Assembly (NCBI GenBank): GCA_961205875.1
Contig: OY540816.1
Location: 20,408,701 to 20,472,700 of the forward strand
Direction: 5' to 3'
DNA: 64,000 nucleotides
Source of the DNA: Sialis fuliginosa
Taxonomy: Eukaryota; Arthropoda; Insecta; Megaloptera; Sialidae
Position numbers and translations under genes: made by a program. The notes beneath the pieces were generated by a model. The model saw only the letters and a program-made list of their open reading frames with translations, was not told the origin of the DNA and ran no database searches. Shown in pieces: positions 10,950 to 23,099 of the stretch (position 1 is the stretch's first letter; each line of letters opens with the position of its first letter).

Positions 10950-13256
10950 TCATAAAGTATTTATGCACATTTCATTCAACGATGAATCAACCATAGTATT
11001 TTCTATATGAACTATAGTGGTTTCTGCAGACGCTGTTAGAATAGGAACACTTATATCAATCACATATTCTATCAATGCTCGAAAGGCTGTTAACGTTAAT
11101 CTGTAACAAATTACAATAACAATCAGATTCGGTAAACGGAACAAAATTTTTTAAATAATAATTACATACGGTATAGTAATATTTGAATTCTGCACAAATA
11201 AAAACTTTCTTAAACTATTTTTTTCCACCGATTTATTACTTTTATCATGAATAACTTCATCTTCTTTCTTGACGCTCTTCTCACTGTTAAAACTAATTTC
11301 ACTTTCATCCTCATCGCTATCAAATTCACTTTCATTTAAATCGTTAGCCTTGATATAACTTTCTTCATCGGTTTCTGGTACTGCATTTCTCACATTATCC
11401 ATTTTAGATTTCATAACGCTTTCAATCTTCTTAAGAACTTCGTTCAGGACATTTTCTGAATCGTATTTTGTCTCTTTTAAACTTTTCGAACTGTATTTAG
11501 TCTCATCTGTATATATCAAATTTTCACATATAATATCATCAGTAAAACCTTCATCTTTTGATGATGTTTCAATGCTTATTTCTTTCTCTGATACATTATT
11601 ATCTTTACTTTCACCTACATTCAATTCTGTTGTGCTTGACGACTTACAATCAATCATATGCACTGAAAATAGTTCATACATGCTTAAAAATTTCTTCTCT
11701 TGAGAACTGGTTTCATTAAATCCATTCAATTCAGTATTTTCAGAACTAGAGATCAGTTTTTCTGGTATAATTGAATCGTGACGACTTTTTTTTGTTAAAG
11801 GAATATCCTCGAATATTTCAATTTCTATTGGTTTAATTTCATTGCAAGTATCTGCGCTATTCTCAAAATTGTTATTTGATTTGCTGTTTTTAATTATTAC
11901 TGGATCTAAATCATCTTCGTACTCATCAATTTCACTTTTATTATCAGCAGTATCTTTGAAACGTTTAACAAAATAATTATTTAAATCTTCTGTTTTACCA
12001 GTACTTTTCTTCGAAACAATTGGTTCTAAGGTATTTTTAATGTCATGATCTCTGTTTTCTTTAAGAATTTCATTTTGATAAACTGCGTTGTTATCTGTAC
12101 GTTTCTCTTTTGATTTAGCTCTTTTATCACTAGTTATATTATTGTCGTATTTTTTTGGTTTATTTTCAGCAGGTGCAGACACACTTCTTTTATTCATGGA
12201 AATCTTCCTCGCTAAAAGGTCTGTAGAAATTTTTTTATGTGTATGATAATCTTTAGATTTAGAACAATTTTTATTAGCGCAACATTTTTTCGCAGATAAG
12301 TTATTTGAAAGATGTCCAGATGATACCATTTTATTCTTATAAAATTCTTCATCGAAATTCTGATGCGTCACCGTCGAATTTGAACTGAAATTATTCATAT
12401 CAGGTTTTACATACATATAATTACACTTTTTATCCTTATAATCGGAATAATCTGATTCAAATTCAGAATCAAATATAACTGATTTCTCACTTGTTTCTGA
12501 CAATTCACTTGATTCTGACACGTCGTTTATAAACTGCTCTTCTAATTGTATGTTATTGATGGTTTTATAATATGGGTACTCCCTTGAAAGTCGAGAATAC
12601 GTACATTCATTATACGTTTTTGAGAAAGAAACGTTACCATTCGGGTGTACTGATAAATACGATCGTTGTTCAGCTTCTTGAACTTTAGGTGTATTTGGAA
12701 CATTGCTGCGTACAATACACTGGGGCACAACAACGGGTGTATAATACAGCATGGGGACTATACGATACTGTTTTTCATTTGCTTCGCCTGAATTTGTCGA
12801 ATAATAATATTGGTTTGTCTTCATATTCAAGTTCTTAATATTTTTGCATGGTTCTCGCATTTTTTTAAGAGGTAGTTTATGCTCGGCGTATGAATTATAG
12901 TCAGGTTTTCGAGGTGGTAATAATTTCAGAGATGAATATAAATCTTTTTGATAGTTGGTACGTGGAACTGATGAATGTGAGGCTGAAATAAAATCAACTG
13001 TATTAGGAAAATAAAAGTATCAATGCTAAATTGTAAAACATTTTTTTTAGTTTTCGTTTTATATTTTCTACCACTGCAAACTACAAATATTGCATAACAG
13101 AATAATATTATTGCATAATAATATTTTAATACCTGAATTACAAATATTGCTAGTTGTTTTATCATTTTTTTTTAATCTGTATGACATTGAATGGCAGATA
13201 TTAGCTTCAGCGGAATATCGGTTTCTTTCTGTAGTATTGCTTCGAAATGCGTGCAT
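10950..13256 (-). CDS. Uncharacterised acidic Ser/Lys-rich protein, 695 aa
   Basis: Not recognised. Three exons, 13133-13256, 11170-12982 and 10950-11100, splice to 2088 nt (695 codons plus TGA) in phases 1 and 2 with GT/AG borders; the start at 13256 is the first ATG of the open exon. The protein is hydrophilic, rich in Ser, Glu, Lys and Asn, with acidic blocks (DVSESSELSETSEKS; SDEDESEISFNSEKS) and a basic segment near residue 230 (KISMNKRSVSAPAENKPKK). A small cysteine cluster reads KKCCANKNCSKSKDYHTH. The last exon alone is hydrophobic (LTAFRALIEYVIDISVPILT) and could be an amphipathic helix or membrane anchor. There is no signal peptide. It starts 382 bp from the plus-strand exon at 13639, so the two may share a promoter. 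It follows the cassette gene in the same direction, but the ~280-bp gap and its own poly(A) signals argue for a separate gene. Confidence 0.75.
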
Positions 13257-13638
13257 GATTATTTACAAAAAATATAAAAGTTGATTTATTGAATTAAATA
13301 CTAAAGATTTTTCATCCCCTTATGTTTTTGAATGACGTTTGTATTTTATAACACAAATGTTTCTCTTATAAGTGAACCTGATCTTTTTAATCAAATTTAA
13401 TTGAATAGGACGATATTAATTTATTTAATCAATTGGAAAAGTTACATTAATAAAAAATTGTTAATGGAAATGAACATTTAGAGCTATTCGTAAACTAAAT
13501 AACAAAAATCATGTAAAATTAATAGTACATAACAATCCAAAAAATTCGAAAATTCAAATATAAAATATCTTGATCTTATTCTATGGATCCAAACGGTTAC
13601 TTCGCGGAATTCCGCGTGATGTCGCGGCGGTAGTTCTC
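13257..13638. promoter_or_regulatory. Candidate bidirectional promoter
   Basis: AT-rich 382-bp gap between two divergent starts (minus-strand ATG at 13256, plus-strand ATG at 13639). The right end (13594-13640) turns GC/CpG-rich, unlike its surroundings. No TATA box is convincing. Confidence 0.3.
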
Positions 13639-13857
13639 ATGGCGACCCTGTCAGGTAATTGGCTTCTTTTTGTTAGTTGTTGACAATGTTAATTTATTAT
13701 AAAACTGTTAAAATGTGCGATATTTATTGATTTCGTTAAAACTGCATATTTATTTATAATGATTTAAAAGTTAAAATGTGTTTTGTTTATGTGTTTAAAG
13801 TGTACACTGTTAATTATTTGGATTTCGGTGCGTTGCCTTACGATAAAATTCTTGAGG
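13639..13857 (+). CDS. Candidate 5' coding exons (or Axin leader with an upstream ORF)
   Basis: ATG GCG ACC CTG TCA G at 13639-13654 is followed by a GTAATT donor. At 13801-13857, after a TTTAAAG acceptor, a 57-nt exon ends in the strong donor GAG|GTAAGT. Joined, they read MATLSVYTVNYLDFG and on to ALPYDKILE, 24 codons with no stop, ending in phase 0. I do not recognise the peptide and found no next exon with confidence. If spliced straight to the Axin exon at 26523 the frame would end after seven more codons, making a 31-codon upstream ORF. It could also be the start of a separate short gene. Coding nature is inferred only from the clean splice and open frame. Confidence 0.4.
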
Positions 13858-16600
13858 TAAGTTTTTAAAAATATTTGGACGTATAATTTGTATTTAAGAA
13901 ACATAATTAAATGATTGTACGAAAGGTAAAGATGGTTATAAATATGATGTACATATTACGTACAGAATTAAGTTAAGAATTATAGGTTATGATATATTAA
14001 TTACGAATTATATACAAGCTGTATCAATTTAAAAAACCATAAATATTTTAATGTCTTATATTGTTATGTTTTATATAATCATATAATTTAGACATTGCTT
14101 GTTCATATTTGCTGTAAATGTGCTAATTCATTTAGACCTATTAATGTAAATATTATATATTTATAAATACACCTACATATCTCACTATTATACTCAGCCC
14201 ACGTTGTTTTATTTGGGCCTTTTAAAAAAGGAAAAATAATGTAAAATTTAAAAGAATGTATGGATTATTTTATCATTATTAACAGTATTCAAAGTGTTAA
14301 AACCTATTTTACGTATTCTAATTTTTGTAAAAGTTATAAATAACATAAAATTTAATTTTGTATGTTTAATGTTCTATAACAAAATTAAATTCATCTAAAA
14401 TTTCATTGGAATATGCTTAAAGAATTTATTTCAAATCTGAATCTATGCATAAATTATTTATAAAAATATAATATATTAATCCTCAATTTAAAAATGTTAT
14501 TAGACATATTATACATAGAAAAATATATTAATATCTGAATATTTCAAATTATATTGTCTGCAATTATACATAATAATATATTAATTACTGAACTGTACTT
14601 TTAAATTGGGCTGATTTAAGTACAAAATCAGGTGTGGGTTAGAAAAATAAAATAAATAAAAATATAAAATAATATGATTGCATTCAACAGAAATATGAAG
14701 CAGGTATTATTTTATTAAATACATCTCATTTTATAATTCCTGCTATTATAAACAAAATAAAATAGAATTAACTGTACAATTTTGAAAATGTATTTATCAT
14801 AATTTAAAACATTTTGGGTCTTTTAGAGATTATAATAAAAAAAATATATGCAGATTTCATTTCCATTTAAAACTCGTTTTACTGCTAATTAGTTCTAGTA
14901 AATACTAATTTTTATTTATAATTTCTGTAGTACGCCACTGTATCGGTTGTCGGCAGTTTTTGTGAGCGGCTACGAGGGCCTTGCTACAAACATCTTTACA
15001 CACAAACACATACATACATACATACACACACACTTACAAGTAAATATACTCAAGTTTATTACTGGCTAAGATTTTTCAGTGTGTGTCTGTGTGTATGTGT
15101 TCTAGTCTGTACAAATCATAGTTGTTTGTCGGCTTCTATCGATACAGTATACCCTCGATTTAACGGAATAATTAGGGTGTTCGATAAATACGAATTTCCC
15201 CCCAAAAACTGAAATAATGTATTTTGAAGTTTGGAGAAAAACATAAATTGTACTGTATTTTGTTTTAAAAGTTTAATTTTATGAATATTTTAATTAACAA
15301 TAAGGGAAGAGTATAACATAATACTTACCTGATAAAAATGTAAATAATTGGGGAAGAAAATATAATCAATAATTTTAAAATTCAAATAATATTTTTCACA
15401 TTCTAAAAAATACCTGCTTTATTCATGACAGCGACAAATGCGGTGTAAAAAATTCAATATCCTTGGGAATATTGTTGAAATCGGTCTTTCGTGATGGTGA
15501 ATATGTTATATTATTTATTTGTATATTGAATTGTCGGTAGAAGAATTTCTGTAAGTCGAATCATCGAGGGAATAAGGAATGTTCGTGCTATGAAAATGCG
15601 TCTGAATTGTATAAAAAGGATGTAGCCAGAAGGAAAGAAATAGTATTGTTTAAAAGTTATCCTTTAGAAAATATGCTGGCGAACAAAAAAGAAAAAAATA
15701 ACATATGCTAAGTGATTGCAATATAAATAATATAAAAATATGGTCATTCATATAATACTAACTGGGATTATATTTCGATACCCCACATGCCTAGATATGA
15801 AAATAAAAATAAATTCTATGACACCCCTCTGTATTATTCCAAAATTTAAAATTATATTATTGACTTTAGTCTTTGTCGTTCGTAGTCCTACCAGAGGGGG
15901 GTCAAAATAAAATACTGCTTTTAGCACCCTGGTGGCGCCATTTTTTAATAAAAAATAAATAAAAAATACGGTCAAATTCCACATTTTAACGTGCCACATA
16001 CCTTGGTGTAAAAAAAAAGTAAAAATACCTTTTACGATTATTTTTAAAAATTAATAGTTAACGAATAAAAAATTATTGAATATCTAGAAATTTCTTTTTG
16101 TTTTGCTCCATATCATAAAAAAATGTACATTTTCAGAAAAAAATGTGTCAGGTTAAAAATCTGGAATAAAAAAAATACAGGTTTAGATTTGAATAAGAAA
16201 AGTTGAACCTGAAAACCCATTAAGGTGACCTTTTCAAGGTCGACCCATATTGTCAATATTTAGCCCCCTTAAAACCATGAAACTTTTCTCTGAAAATTTT
16301 GGAAATAACCCGCTGAAGTCTTTATCCGAACGAACATTCGACCAAATAATCAACTTCTTCAAAAATATGACCAAAAGTTTTGCCGAAGCCGAAGGATATT
16401 GTTGTCTTTTTAGTTACATGTAATTAAAATATTTAGAATAATAAAAAATAAATACATTTCTGCTTGTTTTATTATAAACAAATGCATTTAACAATTCCTT
16501 CTTTAAAAAAACGACCGGTATATTTATAAAAAGAATTATTTTAGGAATATGTAAATTTACGAAAGATTTTTTCGAAGTACAGAATAAACGCCCCCGAGTC
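13858..16600. other. AT-rich DNA without a recognisable gene
   Basis: Nothing coding was found. It contains a (CA/CATA) microsatellite near 14998-15035 with a GT-rich mirror near 15078-15102, and a possible pogo-like element at 15145-15575. An open frame from about 14931 to 15209 is largely the microsatellite and is not counted as a gene. Confidence 0.5.
15145..15575. mobile_element. Possible pogo/Tigger-like non-autonomous element
   Basis: The left end reads CAGTATACCCTCGATTTAAC and the right end, inverted, reads TTCCCTCGATGATTCGACTT. The shared CCCTCGAT core is typical of pogo-type termini; the match is partial and no target duplication is clear. Confidence 0.3.
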
Positions 16601-16619
16601 ACCGATTAACCAATATTTA

Positions 16620-16930
16620 TTTATTATGACTGTGTACAGTCATACGCCGTACACGATGCAGTTGTGTTTTTTATCGGGAGACAGCGGCGATGACGGCATA
16701 AGCCGGGACCACCGCCGCGGCTTTCTTTGATCAGCGCCGCTAATTTGTTGATCAGCGACTGTGTCCAATGCTATGCTACACTCATCGCTCACTCACACAC
16801 ACAGTGTCGCTTGTACAGGTGCAGTGGCGCGACTGCGGCGTGGGGTAAGGGGGGGCGAGGCGAGCTCGCGGACGTAATGGTTCCGAGAACCTTGATAAAA
16901 AAGCAACGACGAAAGTGTCGGAAATATTAA
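16620..16930. promoter_or_regulatory. GC/CpG-rich island, candidate promoter or leader exon
   Basis: About 300 bp dense in CG (for example GCCGGGACCACCGCCGCGGC) within very AT-rich DNA. It lies upstream of Axin, whose first coding exon opens with an acceptor and so needs an upstream non-coding exon. No splice donor is decisive. Confidence 0.25.
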
Positions 16931-17114
16931 CCCTCTGGAATGTACTCGGTAGAAAAATCATTATGTCCCTTGTCGGGGGGTGGAGCAATTACTATAGTAG
17001 TTATTCTATCCCTTGTTTGTTGTCTTCAAGATCCTGTCAAGAGCAGAACGCTCGGTACGGGAGATGTGTATAATGACTTAACTCGAGGCAGTATTTTGTA
17101 GAATATATATATAT

Positions 17115-17672
17115 AAGGTAGTGGTACTAGTCTTGACAAATTTTTAATTAAATGTACTGAATTAGAAATATGTGTTGATATTTGATTACTTCCATTTCGG
17201 AATATTAATCTATATACATTTAACTGTCTCATAACGTGATTTGATGACAATCGTCCAATAGGTGTTAAAATGGTGGATATTTAAACTAATTATTAGTATA
17301 ATTTATTTATTAATTATTATATTATCATAGCAACTGCTTTACAGTGTTTCAAATTTGATGATTCTTTCTTTTATATCTTTTGTGTCGTAGTACTTATCAT
17401 TTTGTAATCATTAGCAAGTGTCCATCACTGCATGCTCATTACTGGTTTTAGTTTATCCATTACTGGAGAAAGAACCTAACAAAATAAAAGGCTATAATTT
17501 AAAAAACAAACTATATTTGATGACTTTGGTAATTAAATTGATTAAATAAAGAGTTAGGTACTTGTTTTCTTAGTAACGTGAGTTCATGAGAATTGCAAAA
17601 AACAAGCCCATTAATCCAATAAAAAAACCGAAAACTTGCTGTTATAGCGGCCATAACTGGTGCTTTTACCTT
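17115..17672 (-). mobile_element. MITE family 1, copy A (inverted)
   Basis: Ends resemble AAGGTAGTGGTACTAGTCTT and, inverted at the inner end, TAAGGTAAAAGCACCAGT. The interior is the reverse complement of copy B (18111-18645), and homologous copies occur at 46837-47346, 55604-55795 and 57762-58156. Confidence 0.7.
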
Positions 17673-18110
17673 ATTATTTTCTTTACTTCATTCAACATTA
17701 ATGCAATTTATTTTTTTGGTACATCTATGGCACAGTACCTTTCAAATGATATAAGTTGCATTCGCCTCCTTTTATAATACTTAAATACTAAAAAAAACGT
17801 ACGACAATTTTCGATGTTTTGTTTCCAGTAAATTCTCTAGATTGAACACAATTTTCAAACCCCCTTTACGTTTTATCTGTGCACACCACTGGGTTTTATC
17901 TATGTGCAAGTATTAACTTTGTAAACAATGATTGTTGAACATGTTATATTTACTTTTATTAATTATTTCAGTGTTTATTTTTTATTGTTTGATGGAGCCG
18001 ATAGTTTATTTTATTTATTTATCGAAAACAAACAAATCCTATATGACTAAATTCTATATTTTACTTATAAAGATAATTAACATTTCATACTGTCATATAC
18101 ATTTACCAAT

Positions 18111-18645
18111 TAAGATACTGGCACCAGTCTTGGTCCCATTAAGAGAAAGATATATACAGTTTTTTGGATTAATGGGCTTGTTTTTTTCAATTCTCATAAA
18201 CTCATGTTACTAATAAAACAAGTAACTCTTTATTTAATCAATTTAATTATCAAAGTCCGCAAATATAGTTTGTTTTTTAAATTATAGCCTTTTATTTTGT
18301 TTAGGTTTTTTCTCCAGTAATGGAAAAAGTAAAACCAGTAACGAGCACGCAGTGATGGACACTTGTAAATGATAAAGAATCGTAAAATTTGAAACAATGT
18401 AAAGCAGTTGCTATGATAATATAATTATTGATAAATAAATTATACTAATAATTAGTTTAAATGTCCACCATTTTGACACCTATTGGCCGATTGTCATCAA
18501 ATCACGCTGTAAGACAGTTAAATGTATATAAATTAATATTCAGAAATGGTAGTAATCCAGTATCAACACATATTTCTTATTCAGTACATTTAATTAAAAA
18601 ATAGCCATTACTGGGGTCATATTCAAGACTGGATGTCTAACTTTA
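18111..18645 (+). mobile_element. MITE family 1, copy B
   Basis: Starts TAAGATACTGGCACCAGTCT and ends GACTGGATGTCTAACTTTAT. It faces copy A head to head across about 440 bp, giving a 1.5-kb region able to form a very long hairpin. No transposase is encoded. Confidence 0.7.
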
Positions 18646-18649
18646 TATA

Positions 18650-19500
18650 TTCGGTATTATACTAACTATTGCATTGATATCAAATATGTTTTGGAATCCT
18701 CTCAATGATACCAAAATATTATGTGTCTTCTGATTTTTTGATATAAAGTACCGTTTGGTTAAAATTTTAAGTTTTTTGTCCTCCAGAATAACTTACCCCA
18801 CTTACCCCTTAGTAATCTATTCACAACAACTTTTGATTTTTTCGACGATGTTTTTGGAAACGGCTCGTAGAAAAGTTGATAAACGAAATGCAATTTTAAT
18901 TTTGTCTGTTTTAAATAACAAATGAGTTGCACGTTTTGCGAAATGCGGGAAAGAAAATGTAAATTTAATCGGTGTTTTCTCCCGAGAGATGTCTCTAACA
19001 TGGTTTTCCACTTTACTCATTAGCAACGCTTTTAGCTCTAATTTAATATTCACACCTAACGTTTGTTTGTCTTGTTAAATATTTTTAAATTAAGAATAGA
19101 CACTTTTCTTGACGTGATGTCTGTCTTTTTAGTCTACAGTAGAGCTTCGATTAGGTATCCTGTTTTATTTTTTTATCAATGATTTAAAGAAAAAATACGT
19201 AAATAAAAAAAATGCATATGATCAAAATTTTTGACCAACATTTCAAAAGTTATTTTGAGAAGCCATATCTCGAGAACGGTTTAAGATACAGATCTGCGGT
19301 TTGAAAATTTCAACTTTTCTTGTCATATGTATATAATAAACATACTTTTAATGAAATCGAAATCACAAAATTTTGGGGTCATATTTCATGCATTAAACTT
19401 CAATTTGTCACAGAGATATATCAACAAAAGATAAGAAAATAAGGAAAATATAAAAGAAGAAAACACATAGTCATAACTTACTAAATAAGCACAAAAAACT
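18650..19500. other. AT-rich DNA, no gene seen
   Basis: No coding signal. From about 19250 on it holds a diverged relative of the satellite unit that follows (ACATACTTTTAATGAAATCG near 19345). Confidence 0.4.
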
Positions 19501-19519
19501 CGTTAAAAATTTTGTGTGT

Positions 19520-20556
19520 AGTTTTCAGTGTTTTTTTCGCTGTAACTTTTGAACGGGTGGTCGGATTTAATTTTTTTCGGAATATTTGAAATCAGCGTGT
19601 AAAACTCTGTCTAATGAACATACTTTTAACGAAATCTTTAAAAAATATAGTACTTACTTATGTACTTTTTTCAAAATTTTGGAGAAAAAAATCGTCGTAA
19701 CTTTTGAACGGGTGGTCGGAATTAATTTAGTTTGGAATATTTGAAGTCAGCGTGTAAAAATCTATGTAATGAACATACTTTTAACGAAATCTTAAAAAAA
19801 AATATAGTACTTATGTAGTTTTTTCAAAATTTTGGAGAAAAAAATCGCCGTACCTTTTGAACGGGTAGTCGGAATTAATTTTGTTCGGAATATTTGAAGT
19901 CAGCGTGTAAAAATCTATACAATGAACATACTTTTAACCAAATCTTAAAAAAAATATAGTAGGTACTTATGTAGTTTTTTCAAAATTTTGAAGAAAAATC
20001 GCCGTAACTTTTGAACGGGTAGTCGGAATTAATTTAGTTTGGAATATTTGAAGTCAGCGTGTAAAAATCTATGTAATGAACATACTTTTAACGAAATCTT
20101 AAAAAAAAATATAGTACTTATGTAGTTTTTTCAAAATTTTGGAGAAAAAAATCGCCGTAACTTTTGAACGGGTAGTCGGAATTAATTTTGTTCGGAATAT
20201 TTGAAGTCAGCGTGTAAAAATCTATGTAATGAACATACTTTTAACCAAATCTTAAAAAAAATATAGTAGGTACTTATGTAGTTTTTTCAAAATTTTGGAG
20301 AAAAATCGCCGTAACTTTTGAACGGGTGATCGGATTTAATTTTTTTCGGAATATTTGAAGTTAGCGTGTAAAAATCTATGTAATGAACATACTTTTAACG
20401 AAATCTTAAAAAAAAAATATAGTACCTACTTATGTAGTTTTTTTTTTAATTTTGGGGAAAAATCGCCGTAACTTTTGAACGGGTGGTCGGAATTAATTTT
20501 TTCGAAATATTTGAAGTCAGCGTGTAAAAATCTACATAATAAACATATTTTCACGA
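19520..20556. repeat. Tandem satellite, about 154-bp period, seven units
   Basis: The marker CGTAACTTTTGAACGGGT recurs at about 19541, 19697, 19850, 20003, 20156, 20308 and 20466, spacings of 152-157 bp. Each unit also holds GAAGTCAGCGTGTAAAAATC and GAACATACTTTTAACGAAAT. Later units are more alike than the first and last. Confidence 0.9.
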
Positions 20557-20639
20557 TTGCCTGATAATTTACGTATTTTTATGGAATTAGACGAATAGGG
20601 ACTAAATCCGTTTCCAGTTTGACAACCACTGGATGTGTA

Positions 20640-20870
20640 TTACGTAACGCCAAGGCGTCGCGACGATATTTAGAATGTGCCGGACGCGTCACGACACCTG
20701 TCACTTTGATCTCCGCCCCGCCCCCTCCCCCGGTAGCCCCTTGACACTTTACTCGCCAAAAGGTCCTCTCCTTTGTTGTGTTCGCGCAGCTGTTCCCAGA
20801 TCAAAAAGAGTTTTTGTTGTTTATAATCGTGACATCTTCGCCGCGCGCTGTCGATTTTTCTTTTGATGTA
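20640..20870. promoter_or_regulatory. GC-rich island
   Basis: A CG-rich patch (CGCCAAGGCGTCGCGACGAT; CGCCCCGCCCCCTCCCCCGG) directly after the satellite. It could be a promoter or leader exon of Axin or a transposon fragment; no coding frame stands out. Confidence 0.2.
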
Positions 20871-21078
20871 ATTAGTGCTTGGTAGATGAATTTTCTCAGA
20901 TCTTTAGCAAGGTCATGCTTCTGTATACAGTTGCACTTAAAAAATAATAACTCGAAAATCGTAAATGTCGATATTTAATTTATTTACGAATAGATTGTAA
21001 AACTGTGCATAATTTCATCATATTTCATCAATAATACACAAAACCAAGTACCCAGCTTTCCCTCCTAGACCCTAGTAA

Positions 21079-21447
21079 CAATGACGTAGATGGAGGGGGA
21101 TCAATCTCCCTATGAGTGAATTTATAATAATAAACTCTATAAGTATGAACAAAATCAACTTTTTTTAAAATGCACTAGTTAGTACGAAAAGAGTCTAATA
21201 GAATTTTATTTTCAGCTTTTTAGTCGGTTTTAAAAAGAGAAATTAATTTTTTTAAACGTTATTGTTATATTTTTTATTATACATACATGAAATGTACTGT
21301 ATAATAAAGTATAGTAATCATGAAAAAAATCGAACTCGAGATTTTAACGGAATTACACGTATTGAGGGTCCCTGAACCAAAAATATGAGATTAAATACTA
21401 AGCCATATCCCCCCCCTCCCCATCAAAAAAAGCTATCTACGCCACTG
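21079..21447. mobile_element. hAT-like MITE with 8-bp target duplication
   Basis: Bounded by perfect 8-bp direct repeats CCTAGTAA at 21071-21078 and 21448-21455. Termini are CAATGACGTAGATGGAGGGG and, inverted on the right, CAGTGGCGTAGATAGCTTTT. An 8-bp duplication plus a CA...TG end is the hAT signature. No transposase ORF. Confidence 0.75.
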
Positions 21448-22200
21448 CCTAGTAAAATGTTGGAATCTCCGTATTTGAAATCGAAACTTCGGATATCCGA
21501 AATTTTTTAATTTCTAGAGGTGTACCGGAATTCTGGCCGGAACTCACGATGTAGATTTAAAGTGAATATTTTAACGCCATTGTTATTTTTAAATTATATT
21601 ATTATTGACACTATAAATGTAATTACATTCGATCGAAAAGAACGTATGCTATACAAATAATTTAATGAAATTATAGCTATAAAATAGTTTTACGAAGCTG
21701 TAAAAATTGCAAAATATGTAGAAAACACAATTTTTATAATTTAATGCATTTTCTTAAAGAAATACCATATATATACAAAAATGTTATATTAATTTAAGAT
21801 AATAATATATTATTTATATTTAAAATATAAAAGCAGTGATGTTAGACGTGAATTCCGGTACACCTGTAATGATTTTCGAATAGTTCCCTACTCGTTGGTA
21901 GGGTGACCAGATTTTAGTTTCTGTAAAACCTGAGATAAATATGGGAAGGGGGTGGGGTGGAGGAAGGAAGAATCATTGTTTTTTCCATAAATATATTTTT
22001 AATCAGGACCGGCTATATTTCCTTTCGAATACTTTTCGGTTTCATCTGCCATCTTCACTTTGCATCATGTGTCCTACCCACTGCCATTTCAAGGTGGACG
22101 GCATCCTCTACTTTTGTTTTATTCTGGATTCCACGTATTAGATCTTCTATCTTAAAAATTGGAACGATATTGCCAATTAAAACTAAAAATATTATGTAAG

Positions 22201-22280
22201 ATACTGGCACCAGTCAGTGGCGCAGTAACGAGGGGGGGGGGACGATAATTAGAAAAAAGAAGCCCATTAATCCCAAATAA
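22201..22280. repeat. Fragment of MITE family 1 with a CAGTGGCG insertion end
   Basis: AAGATACTGGCACCAGT at 22198-22214 matches the end of family 1, then CAGTGGCGCAGTAACGAGG follows, resembling the end of the hAT-like elements here, and AAGCCCATTAATCCC returns to family 1 sequence. Confidence 0.4.
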
Positions 22281-22765
22281 CTGTACCTTATATGTACTTT
22301 GTTGAATTCCCTTTTAAAACGTATAAAAATTTGTATACGTGTTATTTTTATTTAGAAAAATTGACATCCAAAAAACCCACTTTAATTTTGAAAATGATTT
22401 GCTCTGGATATATTTGAACTTTTATAATTTGCTAGAGTTAGATCAAACAACCTTGATTATCTTAATCTGTTTCAAAAACGACGGTTGAAGAAACCTTCAA
22501 CTCGACGTTGTGTTGTGATGTTATTGTGTATCTCTTTAGGTTTATACAATCGTGCCGACTGTTTTTGCGTTCCCGCGTATCTGAAGGCCCCGGCATACGT
22601 TCAATTTTAAGAGTATTGGTGATGCTGATGTCCAGACACGTCAAACTTTAAGATTGGCGTGTGCATGCCAAAAACGTTAACCCAATCGTGCCCAGCGTTA
22701 CATATGTGTAACAGAGCGCTTTTGTTAAGAATGTTAAAATACAATTATCAACGTTCTGGAGTTTT

Positions 22766-23099
22766 ATGTCCGGTATCATAAAGGACCTAACAAATTTGTT
22801 AGCTAACAAACACTTTCAACTGAGATATCAAACTTATATGACAGTTCTTTTGGAGTTTGTTGATGACTTTGACAAGTTTCGCGCACGCGTTGAAGGTAAA
22901 TACAAACGGTATTAAAACAGTGGTGATGTTATGAAAATTATTTTGTACGGTCAAAGATGCCAACTGTGTTACAATTAGTTGAAGTGTCACTGCTCTAAAT
23001 TCTATAACTAATCCATAGATACTAGTACAGTATTAATACCCCATTTGAATGTAATTGCTAGCTAACAAATTTTGTTAGGTCCTTTATAATACCGGGCAT
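22766..23099 (-). mobile_element. MITE family 2, copy 1
   Basis: Starts ATGTCCGGTATCATAAAGGA and ends, inverted, ATGCCCGGTATTATAAAGGA. Terminal inverted repeats are about 50-60 bp. The interior matches copies at 47794-48100 and 60510-60812 in reverse orientation. Confidence 0.8.

Noticed and set aside
14931..15209. Open frame of about 90 codons after a TTTCTGTAG acceptor, in frame with the exon at 13801
   Set aside because: Most of it is CA/TG microsatellite and it does not read like a conserved protein; openness is likely chance.
19520..20556. CRISPR-like regular spacing
   Set aside because: Whole 154-bp units are repeated with no unique spacers, and the host is an insect; it is satellite DNA.
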